Positions 34,483-42,286 of a stretch of 64,000 bases of DNA are shown here, piece after piece; within the stretch, counting starts at the first letter, position 1; the number at the start of each line of letters is the position of its first letter. This stretch comes from Methylobacterium sp. 2A (GTDB lineage Bacteria > Pseudomonadota > Alphaproteobacteria > Rhizobiales > Beijerinckiaceae). The notes under the pieces are model-generated. The model did no database searches, was not told where the DNA came from, and worked only from the letters and a program-made list of their open reading frames with translations. The DNA lies in contig NZ_VUOK01000029.1 in assembly GCF_009806555.1 (NCBI RefSeq), positions 62,001-126,000 of the forward strand. Reading direction: 5' to 3'. The position numbers and the translations under genes were made by a program.

Positions 34483-35223
34483 ATGGAGGAACGGACGATC
34501 GGAATCGGCCACAACAATCCGCCCGTGGCGGCGCCGCCGAGCTGGCTCGCCGGCCGCGCGGCCCGGATCCGGCGCCGCGAGCGCCCGGTCGACACCGCGG
34601 GCCGCGCCCGGACGGGAACGTGGCTCCTCACCATCGCGCGCGAGACGCCGCCCGAGATCGAGCCCCTGATGGGCTGGACGGCCGGCGACGATCCCCTCGC
34701 CACGCAGGTCCAGCTCAGCTTCCCCACGAGGGCGCAGGCGATCGCCTATGCCGAGCGCCAGGGCCTGGACTACACCGTCGAGCCCGAGACCGGCGTCACC
34801 GGCCCGACGCCGGTCGCGCCGACGATCCCGTCCTGGCGGCCCGGCCCGCGGCCGCGGCCCCCGCGCCCGCCGGTCCGACGCGCCGCGGGAGGCCGCAGGA
34901 ATACGGCCGGGCTTCCGGATCTGGAGCGGGCGCTCATCAACCCCGCGGCGGTGTTCGCCACGCCGGCGCAGGTGCTCGACCATCCCCGGCTGCTGCCCGG
35001 CTGCAAGCGGGAGATCCTGCGGCGCTGGGCCTGGGACGAGCACCTGAAGGAGGTGGCGGCCGCCGAGGGCATGGCCGAGGGCGAGCCGTCGCAGCTCGAC
35101 GCCGTGAAGGCTGCGCTGCTGGCGCTCGGCGAGACGTGGCACCCCCACCCGGCCGCGCCGGCCGCCGCGCTGCCGATGCCCGGGGAACTCGCGTCATGGG
35201 AGCCCGATCGCATGGCCGCATGA
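34483..35223 (+). CDS. NDUFS4-like domain protein with C-terminal shared domain
   Basis: 246 residues. Residues 45-103 match the NDUFS4 / 'ETC complex I subunit conserved region' family: RTGTWLLTIARE, EPLMGWTAGDDP, VQLSFPTRAQAIAYAERQGLDY. A Pro/Arg-rich linker (about 105-140) leads to a C-terminal domain (about 155-235) with FATPAQVLDHPRLLPGCKRE and ILRRWAWDEHL, homologous to the protein at 33571. GGGAGG precedes the ATG. The housekeeping NDUFS4 homologue is normally a short stand-alone protein elsewhere, so this looks like an accessory paralogue linked to heat stress. Confidence 0.75.
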   Translation: MEERTIGIGHNNPPVAAPPSWLAGRAARIRRRERPVDTAGRARTGTWLLTIARETPPEIEPLMGWTAGDDPLATQVQLSFPTRAQAIAYAERQGLDYTVEPETGVTGPTPVAPTIPSWRPGPRPRPPRPPVRRAAGGRRNTAGLPDLERALINPAAVFATPAQVLDHPRLLPGCKREILRRWAWDEHLKEVAAAEGMAEGEPSQLDAVKAALLALGETWHPHPAAPAAALPMPGELASWEPDRMAA

Positions 35224-35334
35224 GGCCGGATCGAGCCCGAGCTCGGTTCTCAGGGCGATCCAGCCCTTCGGCGTGACCTGCACGGCGCGGCTAGTACAGG
35301 ATCAGGCGCCGCGGTACCTTTGGCGCCACCCTCA

Positions 35335-35368
35335 CCTCCAACTCCTCCCCACAAGGGGGCGGGAGAGG
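35335..35368. terminator. Inverted-repeat hairpin between convergent genes
   Basis: CCTCCAACTCCTCCCC and GGGGGCGGGAGAGG arms, lying between the 3' ends of the NDUFS4-like gene (+) and galM (-). Likely a bidirectional terminator of the same type as at 32099. Confidence 0.5.
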
Positions 35369-35403
35369 CGCGCTGACGGATCCCGATGCAGGACCGTCGT
35401 CGC

Positions 35404-36444
35404 CTACACCACCGAGAACCGGAACTCCGTCGTGGCTACAAAGGTCTCGCCCGGCCGCAGCACCGCGGAGGGAAAGTTCGGGTGGTTCGGGGCGTCGGGG
35501 AAGGCTTGCGTCTCGAAGCAGACCCCGTCGCCGGAGCGATAGATCCGGCCAGACGGGCCGATCAGCGTGCCGTCGAGATTGTTGCCGCTGTAGAGCTGCA
35601 GCGCCGGCTGCGTGGTCCAGACGTCGAGCCGGCGCCCGCTGCCGGAATCGGTGCAGGTTGCGGCCCGCCGCAGGGTCCCGGCGGGGCCGCGCAGCGCGAA
35701 GGTGTGGTCGTAGCCCTTGGCATAGGCGAGTTGCGGATCCCCGGTGCGGATCCGCTCCTCCAGGCTCCGGGGGTTGCGGAAATCGAACGGCGTGCCGGCG
35801 ACCGGCTGGAGCGTGCCGGTCGGGATCTGGGTCGCGTCCGTCGGCGCGAAGGCATCGGCCTCGACCTGCACCCGATGGCCGAGGACGCTGCCGGCCCCCT
35901 CCCCGGCGAGGTTGAAGTAGCTGTGGTTGGTGAGGTTCAGGATCGTAGGCCGGTCGGTCACGGCGGCATACTCGATGCGCAGCACGCCGTCCGCCGGCAG
36001 GCTGTAGGTGACGCGGACGTCGAGATTGCCGGGAAACCCCTCCTCCCCGTCCGGTGAGCGGCGGCTCAGGACGAGGCGCGTCGTGTCCGCTTCGTCCGCC
36101 CGCCACAGCTGCTTGCCGAAGTTCCGCGGGCCGCCATGCAGCGTGTTGGGCCCCTCGTTCAGCGGCAGCTGGTAGCTGTGCCCGTCGAGGCTGAAGCGCC
36201 CGTTCGCGATGCGGTTGGCGTAGCGGCCGACGATGGCGCCGAAGCTCGGGCTCAGGGTCTCGTAGCCCGCGAGCGTATCGAGGCCGAGGACGACGTTGGC
36301 CATGCGGCCGTCCCGGTCGGGCACATCGATCGCCGTGACGGCGGCGCCGAACTCGATGACGGCGACGCGCACGGCGTCCCGGCTCAGGACGTGGCGGGCG
36401 ACCGGGCGGCCATCGGCGGTCCGTCCAAAGATTTCGGCCGGCAT
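35404..36444 (-). CDS. galM: Aldose 1-epimerase (galactose mutarotase)
   Basis: Interconverts alpha and beta anomers of aldoses. 346 residues with VVLGLDTLAGYE, YANRIANGRFSLDG, NTLHGGPRNFGKQLW (substrate His), NLTNHSYFNLAG (catalytic His) and GVCFETQAFPDAPNHPNFPS containing the conserved acidic/His end. The ATG at 36444 lies 3 bases after the stop of the upstream nuclease-like gene, so the two are probably co-transcribed. Confidence 0.92.
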   Translation of the reverse strand: MPAEIFGRTADGRPVARHVLSRDAVRVAVIEFGAAVTAIDVPDRDGRMANVVLGLDTLAGYETLSPSFGAIVGRYANRIANGRFSLDGHSYQLPLNEGPNTLHGGPRNFGKQLWRADEADTTRLVLSRRSPDGEEGFPGNLDVRVTYSLPADGVLRIEYAAVTDRPTILNLTNHSYFNLAGEGAGSVLGHRVQVEADAFAPTDATQIPTGTLQPVAGTPFDFRNPRSLEERIRTGDPQLAYAKGYDHTFALRGPAGTLRRAATCTDSGSGRRLDVWTTQPALQLYSGNNLDGTLIGPSGRIYRSGDGVCFETQAFPDAPNHPNFPSAVLRPGETFVATTEFRFSVV

Positions 36445-36446
36445 GC

Positions 36447-37700
36447 CTAGCGCTTCCACACGCCGAGCCGCTCGCTCCGGGCGTGATCCTCGGCCGCGAC
36501 CAGTTCGGGGCTCGCCTCCGGGGAGGCGCGGCCGCCGCCGTTGAACAGCACCACCTCGGACAGGTCGCGCCCGTCCACGAGGCAGTTCATGGTGCTGCTG
36601 CCGGGGGCGGGCTGGCAGGTCACCGGACGGCTGCCGATGTAGCGGGCCAGCTCTTCCGCCTGGCCGCCCCGCACCCACTCGACGCCGAACAGGTGCACCA
36701 CCTTGCCGCCGACCTTGAGGGTGGCGGTGTCGATCACCTGGGCCTGCCCCGCCACGGCATTCGGCGGCAGCGGCGTGTCGGGCTCGGCGTCGCCGGCCGT
36801 CTCGGGGGGCGGGGTGACCGTATCGGGGGTGTTGGCCGGGGCGTTCGCGGCGGTGCCGCCGGGTGCGGCGCCGTTCGGAGCCTCCGTCCGGGGGGCCGCC
36901 GGAGCGGCGGGACGCGGCGCGTCGGGACCGCTTCCCTCCAGGACGAGCCCGGCCACGATCACCGCCGCCAGGGTGCCGGCGGCCGCGCCCAGGAGCAGGC
37001 GGCGCTGCCGGTGCGTGCCGTCATCCACGCCGTCGCCGGAGCCGACCCGGCCGCGCAAGCGGTCCAGTCCGTCGCGGAGCGTCTCGCCGAACCGGCCGGG
37101 CCCGCTGTTCCAGGCCGCCGCCGCATCCGTCCCCGGGGCCGCCGTGCCCTCCGCCTCGGCCGGGCGGGCGAGCCGGCCGCGCAGGCGCGTCCGCAGGGTC
37201 GCGAACCGGCCGGCGGCGTTCTGGGCCAGGACACGGCCCTGCTCGGAGGAGCGCTCCGCCAGGGAGCGGGCCCGCTCGGACTGCGCCCCGACGAAGCGCG
37301 CGGTGGCGGCCTTCATCTCGTAGGCGCCGGTCAGCAACGCGGAATCCCGGGGCTCCTCCGCGGCGGACGCGGCCGGTTCGATCTCGGGCTCGGGGGGCAG
37401 GAACAGGGCGGGGTGGCGGTCCCGCAGCTCCGCGACGAGATCCGCCAGGGACATCGGCGCGTCGGTGCCGTCCCGGTGGCGCAGGTTGCCCTGCCGGTCG
37501 AGCACCCGGATACCGGTCCCGGCCTCGTCGGGGACGCAGGCGGCCTCGGCCAGGAGTTCGAGGGTCCGGACCGCCACGGGGCGTGGGCGGGCGCGGGCGA
37601 CCTCATCCCGGATCGCCGCGCGCAGGGCGTGGCGGCCGGGATCGTCGAGCGCCGGACGGGCCGGTTCCGCCTCCTGTTCCACCGATGTCGAAGACGTCAT
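36447..37700 (-). CDS. Membrane-anchored SNase-like (thermonuclease fold) protein
   Basis: 417 residues. The long N-terminal part (1-230) is charged and has no family I recognise. A single transmembrane helix (about 233-253, LLLGAAAGTLAAVIVAGLVL) follows, then a Pro/Ala-rich linker and a C-terminal SNase-like domain (about 318-417: AQVIDTATLKVGGKVVHLFGV, CLVDGRDLSEVVLFNGGGRA, ARSERLGVWKR). The catalytic Arg/Glu set of true thermonuclease is not obvious, so it may bind rather than cut nucleic acid. Orientation puts the domain in the periplasm if the N terminus is cytoplasmic. Possibly co-transcribed with galM. Confidence 0.7.
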   Translation of the reverse strand: MTSSTSVEQEAEPARPALDDPGRHALRAAIRDEVARARPRPVAVRTLELLAEAACVPDEAGTGIRVLDRQGNLRHRDGTDAPMSLADLVAELRDRHPALFLPPEPEIEPAASAAEEPRDSALLTGAYEMKAATARFVGAQSERARSLAERSSEQGRVLAQNAAGRFATLRTRLRGRLARPAEAEGTAAPGTDAAAAWNSGPGRFGETLRDGLDRLRGRVGSGDGVDDGTHRQRRLLLGAAAGTLAAVIVAGLVLEGSGPDAPRPAAPAAPRTEAPNGAAPGGTAANAPANTPDTVTPPPETAGDAEPDTPLPPNAVAGQAQVIDTATLKVGGKVVHLFGVEWVRGGQAEELARYIGSRPVTCQPAPGSSTMNCLVDGRDLSEVVLFNGGGRASPEASPELVAAEDHARSERLGVWKR

Positions 37701-37845
37701 TCACCCGATCCCGGCGCCACCCGAACGCGACCCGGAAACGACCTGCCGGGATCTGCGCGGGGGCGCCTCACAATACGTTCGATGCCGGGATTCGTCCCCT
37801 CGGTCATCCGCCGCCGCGGCGCAGGGGACGACGGCGACAGGCTCC

Positions 37846-38715
37846 TTACGCCTTGCCGGGCGAGGCGGCCAGGGTCCCGGCCTGGATGCTCCGCCGCAGG
37901 ACGCGGCCGGTCTCGCCCAGGATGTAGGGCCGCGTGCCGGCAAAGCCCACCTCCAGGATCAGCTCGGCCTCGCCGCTGGAGACGGCGCCGCGCCCGGGAT
38001 TGGCGGTGCGGAAATCGACCAGCGTCCGGATCGTGCAGGTCTCGGCATCGCAGGCGGCGCGCATCGCCCGCGGCTCGTAGCGCCGCTCCGGCCAGCGCTG
38101 GACGAAGCTGCGCTTCTCGGCCACCAGCCCCGCCGTAGTGACCGGGCGGCCGTAGAAGCGCACGCGCGTCGCGTAATACCGGGTCGCCGCCCCCACCATG
38201 GTGTCGTCGGGGCCCGAGACGGTGGCGAGATAGCTCGCCGTCAGCGACCGGGCGGCGGCGGCGCGCTCGGCGGACAGGCCCGGCGCCGGGCCGATCGCGG
38301 CCGGCGTCTCGGCGAGGCGGTGCGGGCGATGGGTGTCGCGGCGCGCTTCGTGATGGTCCCGGTGGCGCAGGCTCTCCCGGACCGGCGGACGCTCCAGGGC
38401 GGCGGCCCGCTTCGGGCCCGGCGCCCGCGTCGCCGCGGCCTTCGGCAGGGAATCCTCGCCCGGTTCCGGCTTGGCGGCCTGACGCACCGGCGCGGTCTCG
38501 CGCGGCGCCTTCGCGGCGGCCGTCTCCTGGTTCCGGGGAATCGCGGCCTTCATCGGCTCCTTCATCGAGTCCTTCGCGGCCCGCGGCGGCGGGTCGACCC
38601 AGCCTCCCCGGCTCGCCGCACCCGGCTGCTGGGCCGCGGCATGGCCCACGAGGGCGAGCGGCAGGAACAGGCCGAGGGCGAGCGTCTGAGGTCGGACAGG
38701 GCGGGTGGCGGACAT
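37846..38715 (-). CDS. Exported protein of unknown function
   Basis: 289 residues with a signal peptide (LALGLFLPLALVGHAAAQQ), a basic low-complexity region rich in Pro, Lys, Arg and His (about 30-130), and a structured C-terminal part (about 135-285). That part contains AAARSLTASYLATVSG, TRYYATRVRFYGRPVT and FVQRWPERRYEP, and a Cys pair in RAACDAETCTIRTLV. It resembles NTF2-like periplasmic domains, but I am not certain. Single gene, with a 130-bp gap to the SNase-like gene downstream. Confidence 0.65.
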   Translation of the reverse strand: MSATRPVRPQTLALGLFLPLALVGHAAAQQPGAASRGGWVDPPPRAAKDSMKEPMKAAIPRNQETAAAKAPRETAPVRQAAKPEPGEDSLPKAAATRAPGPKRAAALERPPVRESLRHRDHHEARRDTHRPHRLAETPAAIGPAPGLSAERAAAARSLTASYLATVSGPDDTMVGAATRYYATRVRFYGRPVTTAGLVAEKRSFVQRWPERRYEPRAMRAACDAETCTIRTLVDFRTANPGRGAVSSGEAELILEVGFAGTRPYILGETGRVLRRSIQAGTLAASPGKA

Positions 38716-39304
38716 CGGTGCCTTCCTGGCGGCCGGGGCGGACATCTGTGGGAACGCGCCCGCGTAGGGAGGAGGTTCCACGGCGGTTTCGGGCGCGCCT
38801 CGCATCCTGACGCATCCGACGGCCGTGACCAGCCCTGGATTGCGGGGATGATGGGGTTGCGTTCGTGCGTTTGGGTACCAAGTCGGGGACAGTCTTGGCG
38901 TTGGCCGTCCCCCGGTTCCGTCTCGCCCGCTCCCCACCGCGCACCGAGGGTCCTGTGGTCCGACCTGAAACCGAGGCCTGCCCGATCAGCCCTTTCACGG
39001 TGTTCAGCCGGGCGCGTGGCATGGGATCCACTCTGGCCTATGACGGGCCCCCCTTTCCCGGACAGGTGGAGCGACAGCGGAACCTGATCCGGGATCCAGC
39101 ACAAGAAGAGCCGCGTCAGCGGCACAGGTTGATCAGCTGGACGCTGCGCGACGTCGTGTGCTGGATCCCGGGTCGCATTCCGCTGGCGCTGCATGCGCCC
39201 GGGAAAGGGGCCTGGGCACAATCGGTGCCTGGCGATAGCGTCGGGTCTCCGCTCAACACCTTGGACGGGCCGGCCTCCCTATCTATGCACTTCGGGAGCG
39301 CCCG
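38716..39304. other. Long intergenic region with a large inverted repeat
   Basis: 589 bp without a supported gene. An open plus-strand frame (38865-39308) has no family and overlaps the start of the lipid kinase gene. The main structure is a long imperfect palindrome at 39050-39210. Confidence 0.6.
39050..39210. repeat. Long imperfect inverted repeat (54-bp arms)
   Basis: The left arm 39050-39103 and the right arm 39157-39210 are inverse complements at about 44 of 54 positions without gaps. The best part is inner: GATCCGGGATCCAGCACA against TGTGCTGGATCCCGGGTC, with 17 of 18 matching. The outer ends CCCCTTTCCCGG / CCGGGAAAGGGG also match. The spacer is 53 bp. It could be a MITE-like remnant or a large RNA hairpin; no transposase is nearby. 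Confidence 0.8.
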
Positions 39305-40258
39305 ATGAGCGACGCGCCGCGCCGGGCTCTGCTGATCTGCAACGCCAAGGCCCGCAACGGCGGCCTCGACCTCGACGAGGTTCGCCGGATCCTGCGCGCG
39401 GGCGGAATCGAGCCCGTGGAGCCGCCGCCGGACGCCGATTGCCGCGACGAGATCCGCAAGCAGGCAGGGGCGGTCGAGCTCGTGATCCTCGGCGGCGGCG
39501 ACGGCACCATGAATTTCGCCGCCCCGGCCCTGGTGGAGACGGGCCTGCCGCTCGCGATCCTGCCGCTCGGCACGGCCAACGACCTCGCCCGCTCGCTCAA
39601 CCTCCCGCTCGATCCCCTGGCGGCGGCCCGCTTCATCCCGACCGCGCAGGCGCGGCCGGTGGATCTCGGCTGGGTCAACGGCCACTATTATTTCAACGTG
39701 GCGAGCATCGGCTTCTCGGCGGAACTCGCGGGCGAGCTGACGGCGGATTCGAAGAAGACGTTCGGCGTGCTGGGCTACGCGGTGGCGGCGGTGCGGGTGC
39801 TGCGCCGGGTGCGGCCCTTCACGGTGACGATCGAGCATGACGGCGTGGTGGAGAAAGTCACCACCATCCAGGTCTCGGTGGGCAACGGCCGGCACTACGG
39901 CGGCGGCATGACGGTGGCGGAGAGCGCCGCGGTGGATGACGGCAAGCTCGATTTCTACAGCCTGGAGATCAATCACTGGTGGCGGCTGATCGCGCTGCTG
40001 CCGGCGCTCCGGCGGGGCACGCACGGCCGCGCGGCCGACGTGCGCGCCTTCCACGCGCAGGAAATCCGGATCTCGACCCGCCGGCCCCGGCCGGTCAACA
40101 CCGACGGCGAGCTGACCACGCACACGCCGGCGCATTTCAAGGTCCTCCCGAAGATCCTGCAGGTCTTCGCCCCGGAACCGGTGCGCGGCCCGGCTTCGTT
40201 CGACATCAGCGCCCTCGGCAGTCGCCTGTTCCCGACCAGCGAGGCGCCCCGTCCGTGA
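39305..40258 (+). CDS. Diacylglycerol/sphingosine kinase-like lipid kinase
   Basis: 317 residues of the YegS/DAGK catalytic family, which phosphorylates lipids at the inner membrane. It has the nucleotide-binding loop [16 protein letters not shown] (about residues 62-77) and [12 protein letters not shown], plus [12 protein letters not shown] and a C-terminal VNTDGELT. Substrate not determinable. Its stop overlaps the GTG of the terC-like gene, forming an operon of at least three overlapping genes. Confidence 0.9.
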   Translation: MSDAPRRALLICNAKARNGGLDLDEVRRILRAGGIEPVEPPPDADCRDEIRKQAGAVELVILGGGDGTMNFAAPALVETGLPLAILPLGTANDLARSLNLPLDPLAAARFIPTAQARPVDLGWVNGHYYFNVASIGFSAELAGELTADSKKTFGVLGYAVAAVRVLRRVRPFTVTIEHDGVVEKVTTIQVSVGNGRHYGGGMTVAESAAVDDGKLDFYSLEINHWWRLIALLPALRRGTHGRAADVRAFHAQEIRISTRRPRPVNTDGELTTHTPAHFKVLPKILQVFAPEPVRGPASFDISALGSRLFPTSEAPRP

Positions 40259-41019
40259 CCGACCTGATCCAGCTCGCCGGCCAGCCCGCCGTCTGGGCCG
40301 CGTTCGCCACCCTCGTGGTGATGGAGGTGGTGCTCGGCGTCGACAACCTGATCTTCATCGCGATCCTGACCAACAGGCTGCCGGCCGGGCAGCAGACCCG
40401 GGCGCGGCGGATCGGCATCGGGCTGGCGCTGATCCTGCGGCTCGGGCTCCTCGGCACCGTGGCGTTCATCGTGCACCTGACCGAGCCGGTCCTTTCGGCA
40501 TTCGGCCAGGACTTCTCCTGGCGCGACCTGATCCTGATCGGCGGCGGCCTGTTCCTGCTCTGGAAGGCCACCAAGGAGATCCACCATACCGTGGATCCGG
40601 AGCCGAAGCCGGACGCATCCGGCGGCCGCCTCGGCTTCGGCGCGGCGATCGGCCAGATCCTGCTCCTCGACCTCGTCTTCTCGATCGACTCGATCGTCAC
40701 GGCGGTCGGCATGACCGAGCACGTGCCGGTGATGATGGCGGCGGTGATCGTCGCCGTGGCGGTGATGCTGATCGCCGCCGAGCCGCTCTCGGCCTTCATC
40801 GCCCGCAACCCCACCGTGGTGATGCTGGCGCTCGGCTTCCTGATCATGATCGGCATGGTGCTGATCGCCGAGGGCTTCGGGGCGCATGTGCCGAAGGGCT
40901 ACATCTACACCGCCATGGCGTTCTCGGCGGGCGTGGAGGGCCTCAACATGCTGGCGCGCCGCCGCCGACGTGGCCTCAGGGGGGAGGCTCCGGCGGCCCG
41001 TCAGGTCAAGCGCGCCTGA
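40255..41019 (+). CDS. TerC-family integral membrane protein
   Basis: 254 residues with about seven transmembrane segments. It carries the paired acidic signatures of the family: [21 protein letters not shown] near the N terminus and [19 protein letters not shown] in the second half. Members are linked to tellurite resistance and metal (Mn/Ca) export; the ion here is not known. The start is GTG, overlapping the lipid kinase stop (GTGA). The stop overlaps the next ATG (TGATG). Confidence 0.9.
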   Translation: MTDLIQLAGQPAVWAAFATLVVMEVVLGVDNLIFIAILTNRLPAGQQTRARRIGIGLALILRLGLLGTVAFIVHLTEPVLSAFGQDFSWRDLILIGGGLFLLWKATKEIHHTVDPEPKPDASGGRLGFGAAIGQILLLDLVFSIDSIVTAVGMTEHVPVMMAAVIVAVAVMLIAAEPLSAFIARNPTVVMLALGFLIMIGMVLIAEGFGAHVPKGYIYTAMAFSAGVEGLNMLARRRRRGLRGEAPAARQVKRA

Positions 41020-41818
41020 TGCGGGTCCTTGCGGCGCTCTGCCTGCTTCTCACCCCGGCCCTCGCCCGTGCGGAGACGAGGCCCATGACGCCTGAGCCCA
41101 AGGCGCCCGATCCGAAGGTCCTGCACGACCTCGCCCCGACCGGCACGCTCCGGGCGGCGATCAACCTCGGCAACCCGGTGCTGGCGCAGGCCGGACCGGA
41201 CGGGCCCACGGGTGTCTCGGTGGACCTCGCCCGGGCGCTCGCGGCGCGGCTCGGCGTGAGGGTGACGTTCTTGACCTTCCCGGGGCCGGCGCGGTCTCGG
41301 GCTCGGCGGGGTCGGGCATCTGGGACATCTGCTTCCTGGCGATCGACCCGAAGCGGGCCGAGGGCATCGCCTTCACGGCGCCCTACGTGCTGATCGCCGG
41401 CAGCTACCTCGTGCCGGAGGCCTCGCCGATCCGGTCCCTGGAGGCGGTCGACCGCGACGGCGTGCGGGTCTCGGTGGGGCGCGGCAGCGCCTACGACCTG
41501 TTCCTGAGCCGGAGTCCGAAACACGCGACCCTGGTGCGGGCGCCGACCTCGGCCGAGGCGGTCACGGCCTTCGCGCGGGACGGGCTGGCGGTGGCGGCCG
41601 GGGTGGAGCAGCCGCTCGCCGCCTACGCCGCGGTGCATCCGGAGGTTCGGCTGCTGCCGGGGCATTTCATGGAGATCCCGCAGGCGATGGGCCTGCCGGT
41701 CGGGCGCCCGGCGGGGGTGGCGTATCTTGCCGATTTCGTCGCGTGGGCGAAGCGGGATGGGCTCGTCCGCCGTGGCCTGGAAGCCAGCGGGCAGGATCCG
41801 GGTTTGGCGGCGCCGTAG
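41019..41818 (+). pseudogene. Periplasmic amino-acid-type solute-binding protein, one-base frameshift
   Basis: The 5' frame gives a signal peptide (LAALCLLLTPALARAE) and the start of a family-3 binding protein (PTGTLRAAINLGNPVLAQAGP, then GVSVDLARALAARLGVRVTFLTF). The reading then leaves the family. The family sequence resumes in another frame (GIWDICFLAIDPKRAEGIAF, then PYVLIAGSYLVPE) and runs to 41818. Adding one G to the run at 41282-41285 restores one open frame of 266 residues. The gene is either a recent pseudogene or carries a sequencing error in a G run. No permease or ATPase is adjacent. Confidence 0.8.
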
Positions 41819-41822
41819 CGGA

Positions 41823-42020
41823 TCACGCCGCGCTTAGATGCGCGAGATCCATGCCAGGCGAGAGATGCGCTTTGGTATCCAGAATCTCGATGGCGACGAC
41901 GCGGCCCTCCGCATCGAAATCAACGATGATACCGAGTCGCATCTCCTCGCTCTCGCTGACCGATGTGTCGGCCAGGCGCAGGTCGAGGGCGTCAGCCTCC
42001 GGATCGTATCTGACTTTCAT
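41823..42020 (-). CDS. DUF2283-domain protein
   Basis: 65 residues beginning MKVRYDPEADALDLRLAD, the family hallmark, then LGIIVDFDAEGRVVAIEILD. The ATG at 42020 has GGAGG at a 7-base spacing; the longer frame from 42038 would swallow that site. Such small proteins are frequent beside toxin-antitoxin or mobile genes, but the function is unknown. It is convergent with the broken binding-protein gene and separated from it by 4 bases. Confidence 0.75.
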   Translation of the reverse strand: MKVRYDPEADALDLRLADTSVSESEEMRLGIIVDFDAEGRVVAIEILDTKAHLSPGMDLAHLSAA

Positions 42021-42143
42021 GTCTGCGCCTCCAGCCACGGTCGCGGAGAGGCGTGATGATGGCCCCTGGAGACCCCAGAGCCATCAGATGGGCCTCGGAC
42101 AGCAGGGTTGTCATCGCCTTCAGTCCGCTTATCCCACGCGCCC

Positions 42144-42257
42144 CCTCATCCTGAGGTGCCGGAGCGTAGCGGAGGCCTCGCAGGAGCCCTCCAGCCAGCC
42201 GCGCGATCCCTGGAGCCCTCCTTCGAGGCCCGCTGACGCGGGCACCTCAGGATGAGG
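42144..42257. repeat. Palindromic repeat, family B, copy 2
   Basis: Bounded by CCTCATCCTGAGGTGC and GCACCTCAGGATGAGG. Its internal segments match copy 1 (4466) and copy 3 (63668). It lies between the DUF2283 gene and the 3' end of leuS. Confidence 0.88.
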
Positions 42258-42286
42258 AACAGGATGGGATTACGCGGCTCGATAGA

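Noticed and set aside
38865..39308. 147-codon plus-strand open frame before the lipid kinase
   Set aside because: It runs through the 54-bp-arm inverted repeat and overlaps the kinase start; no recognisable domain.
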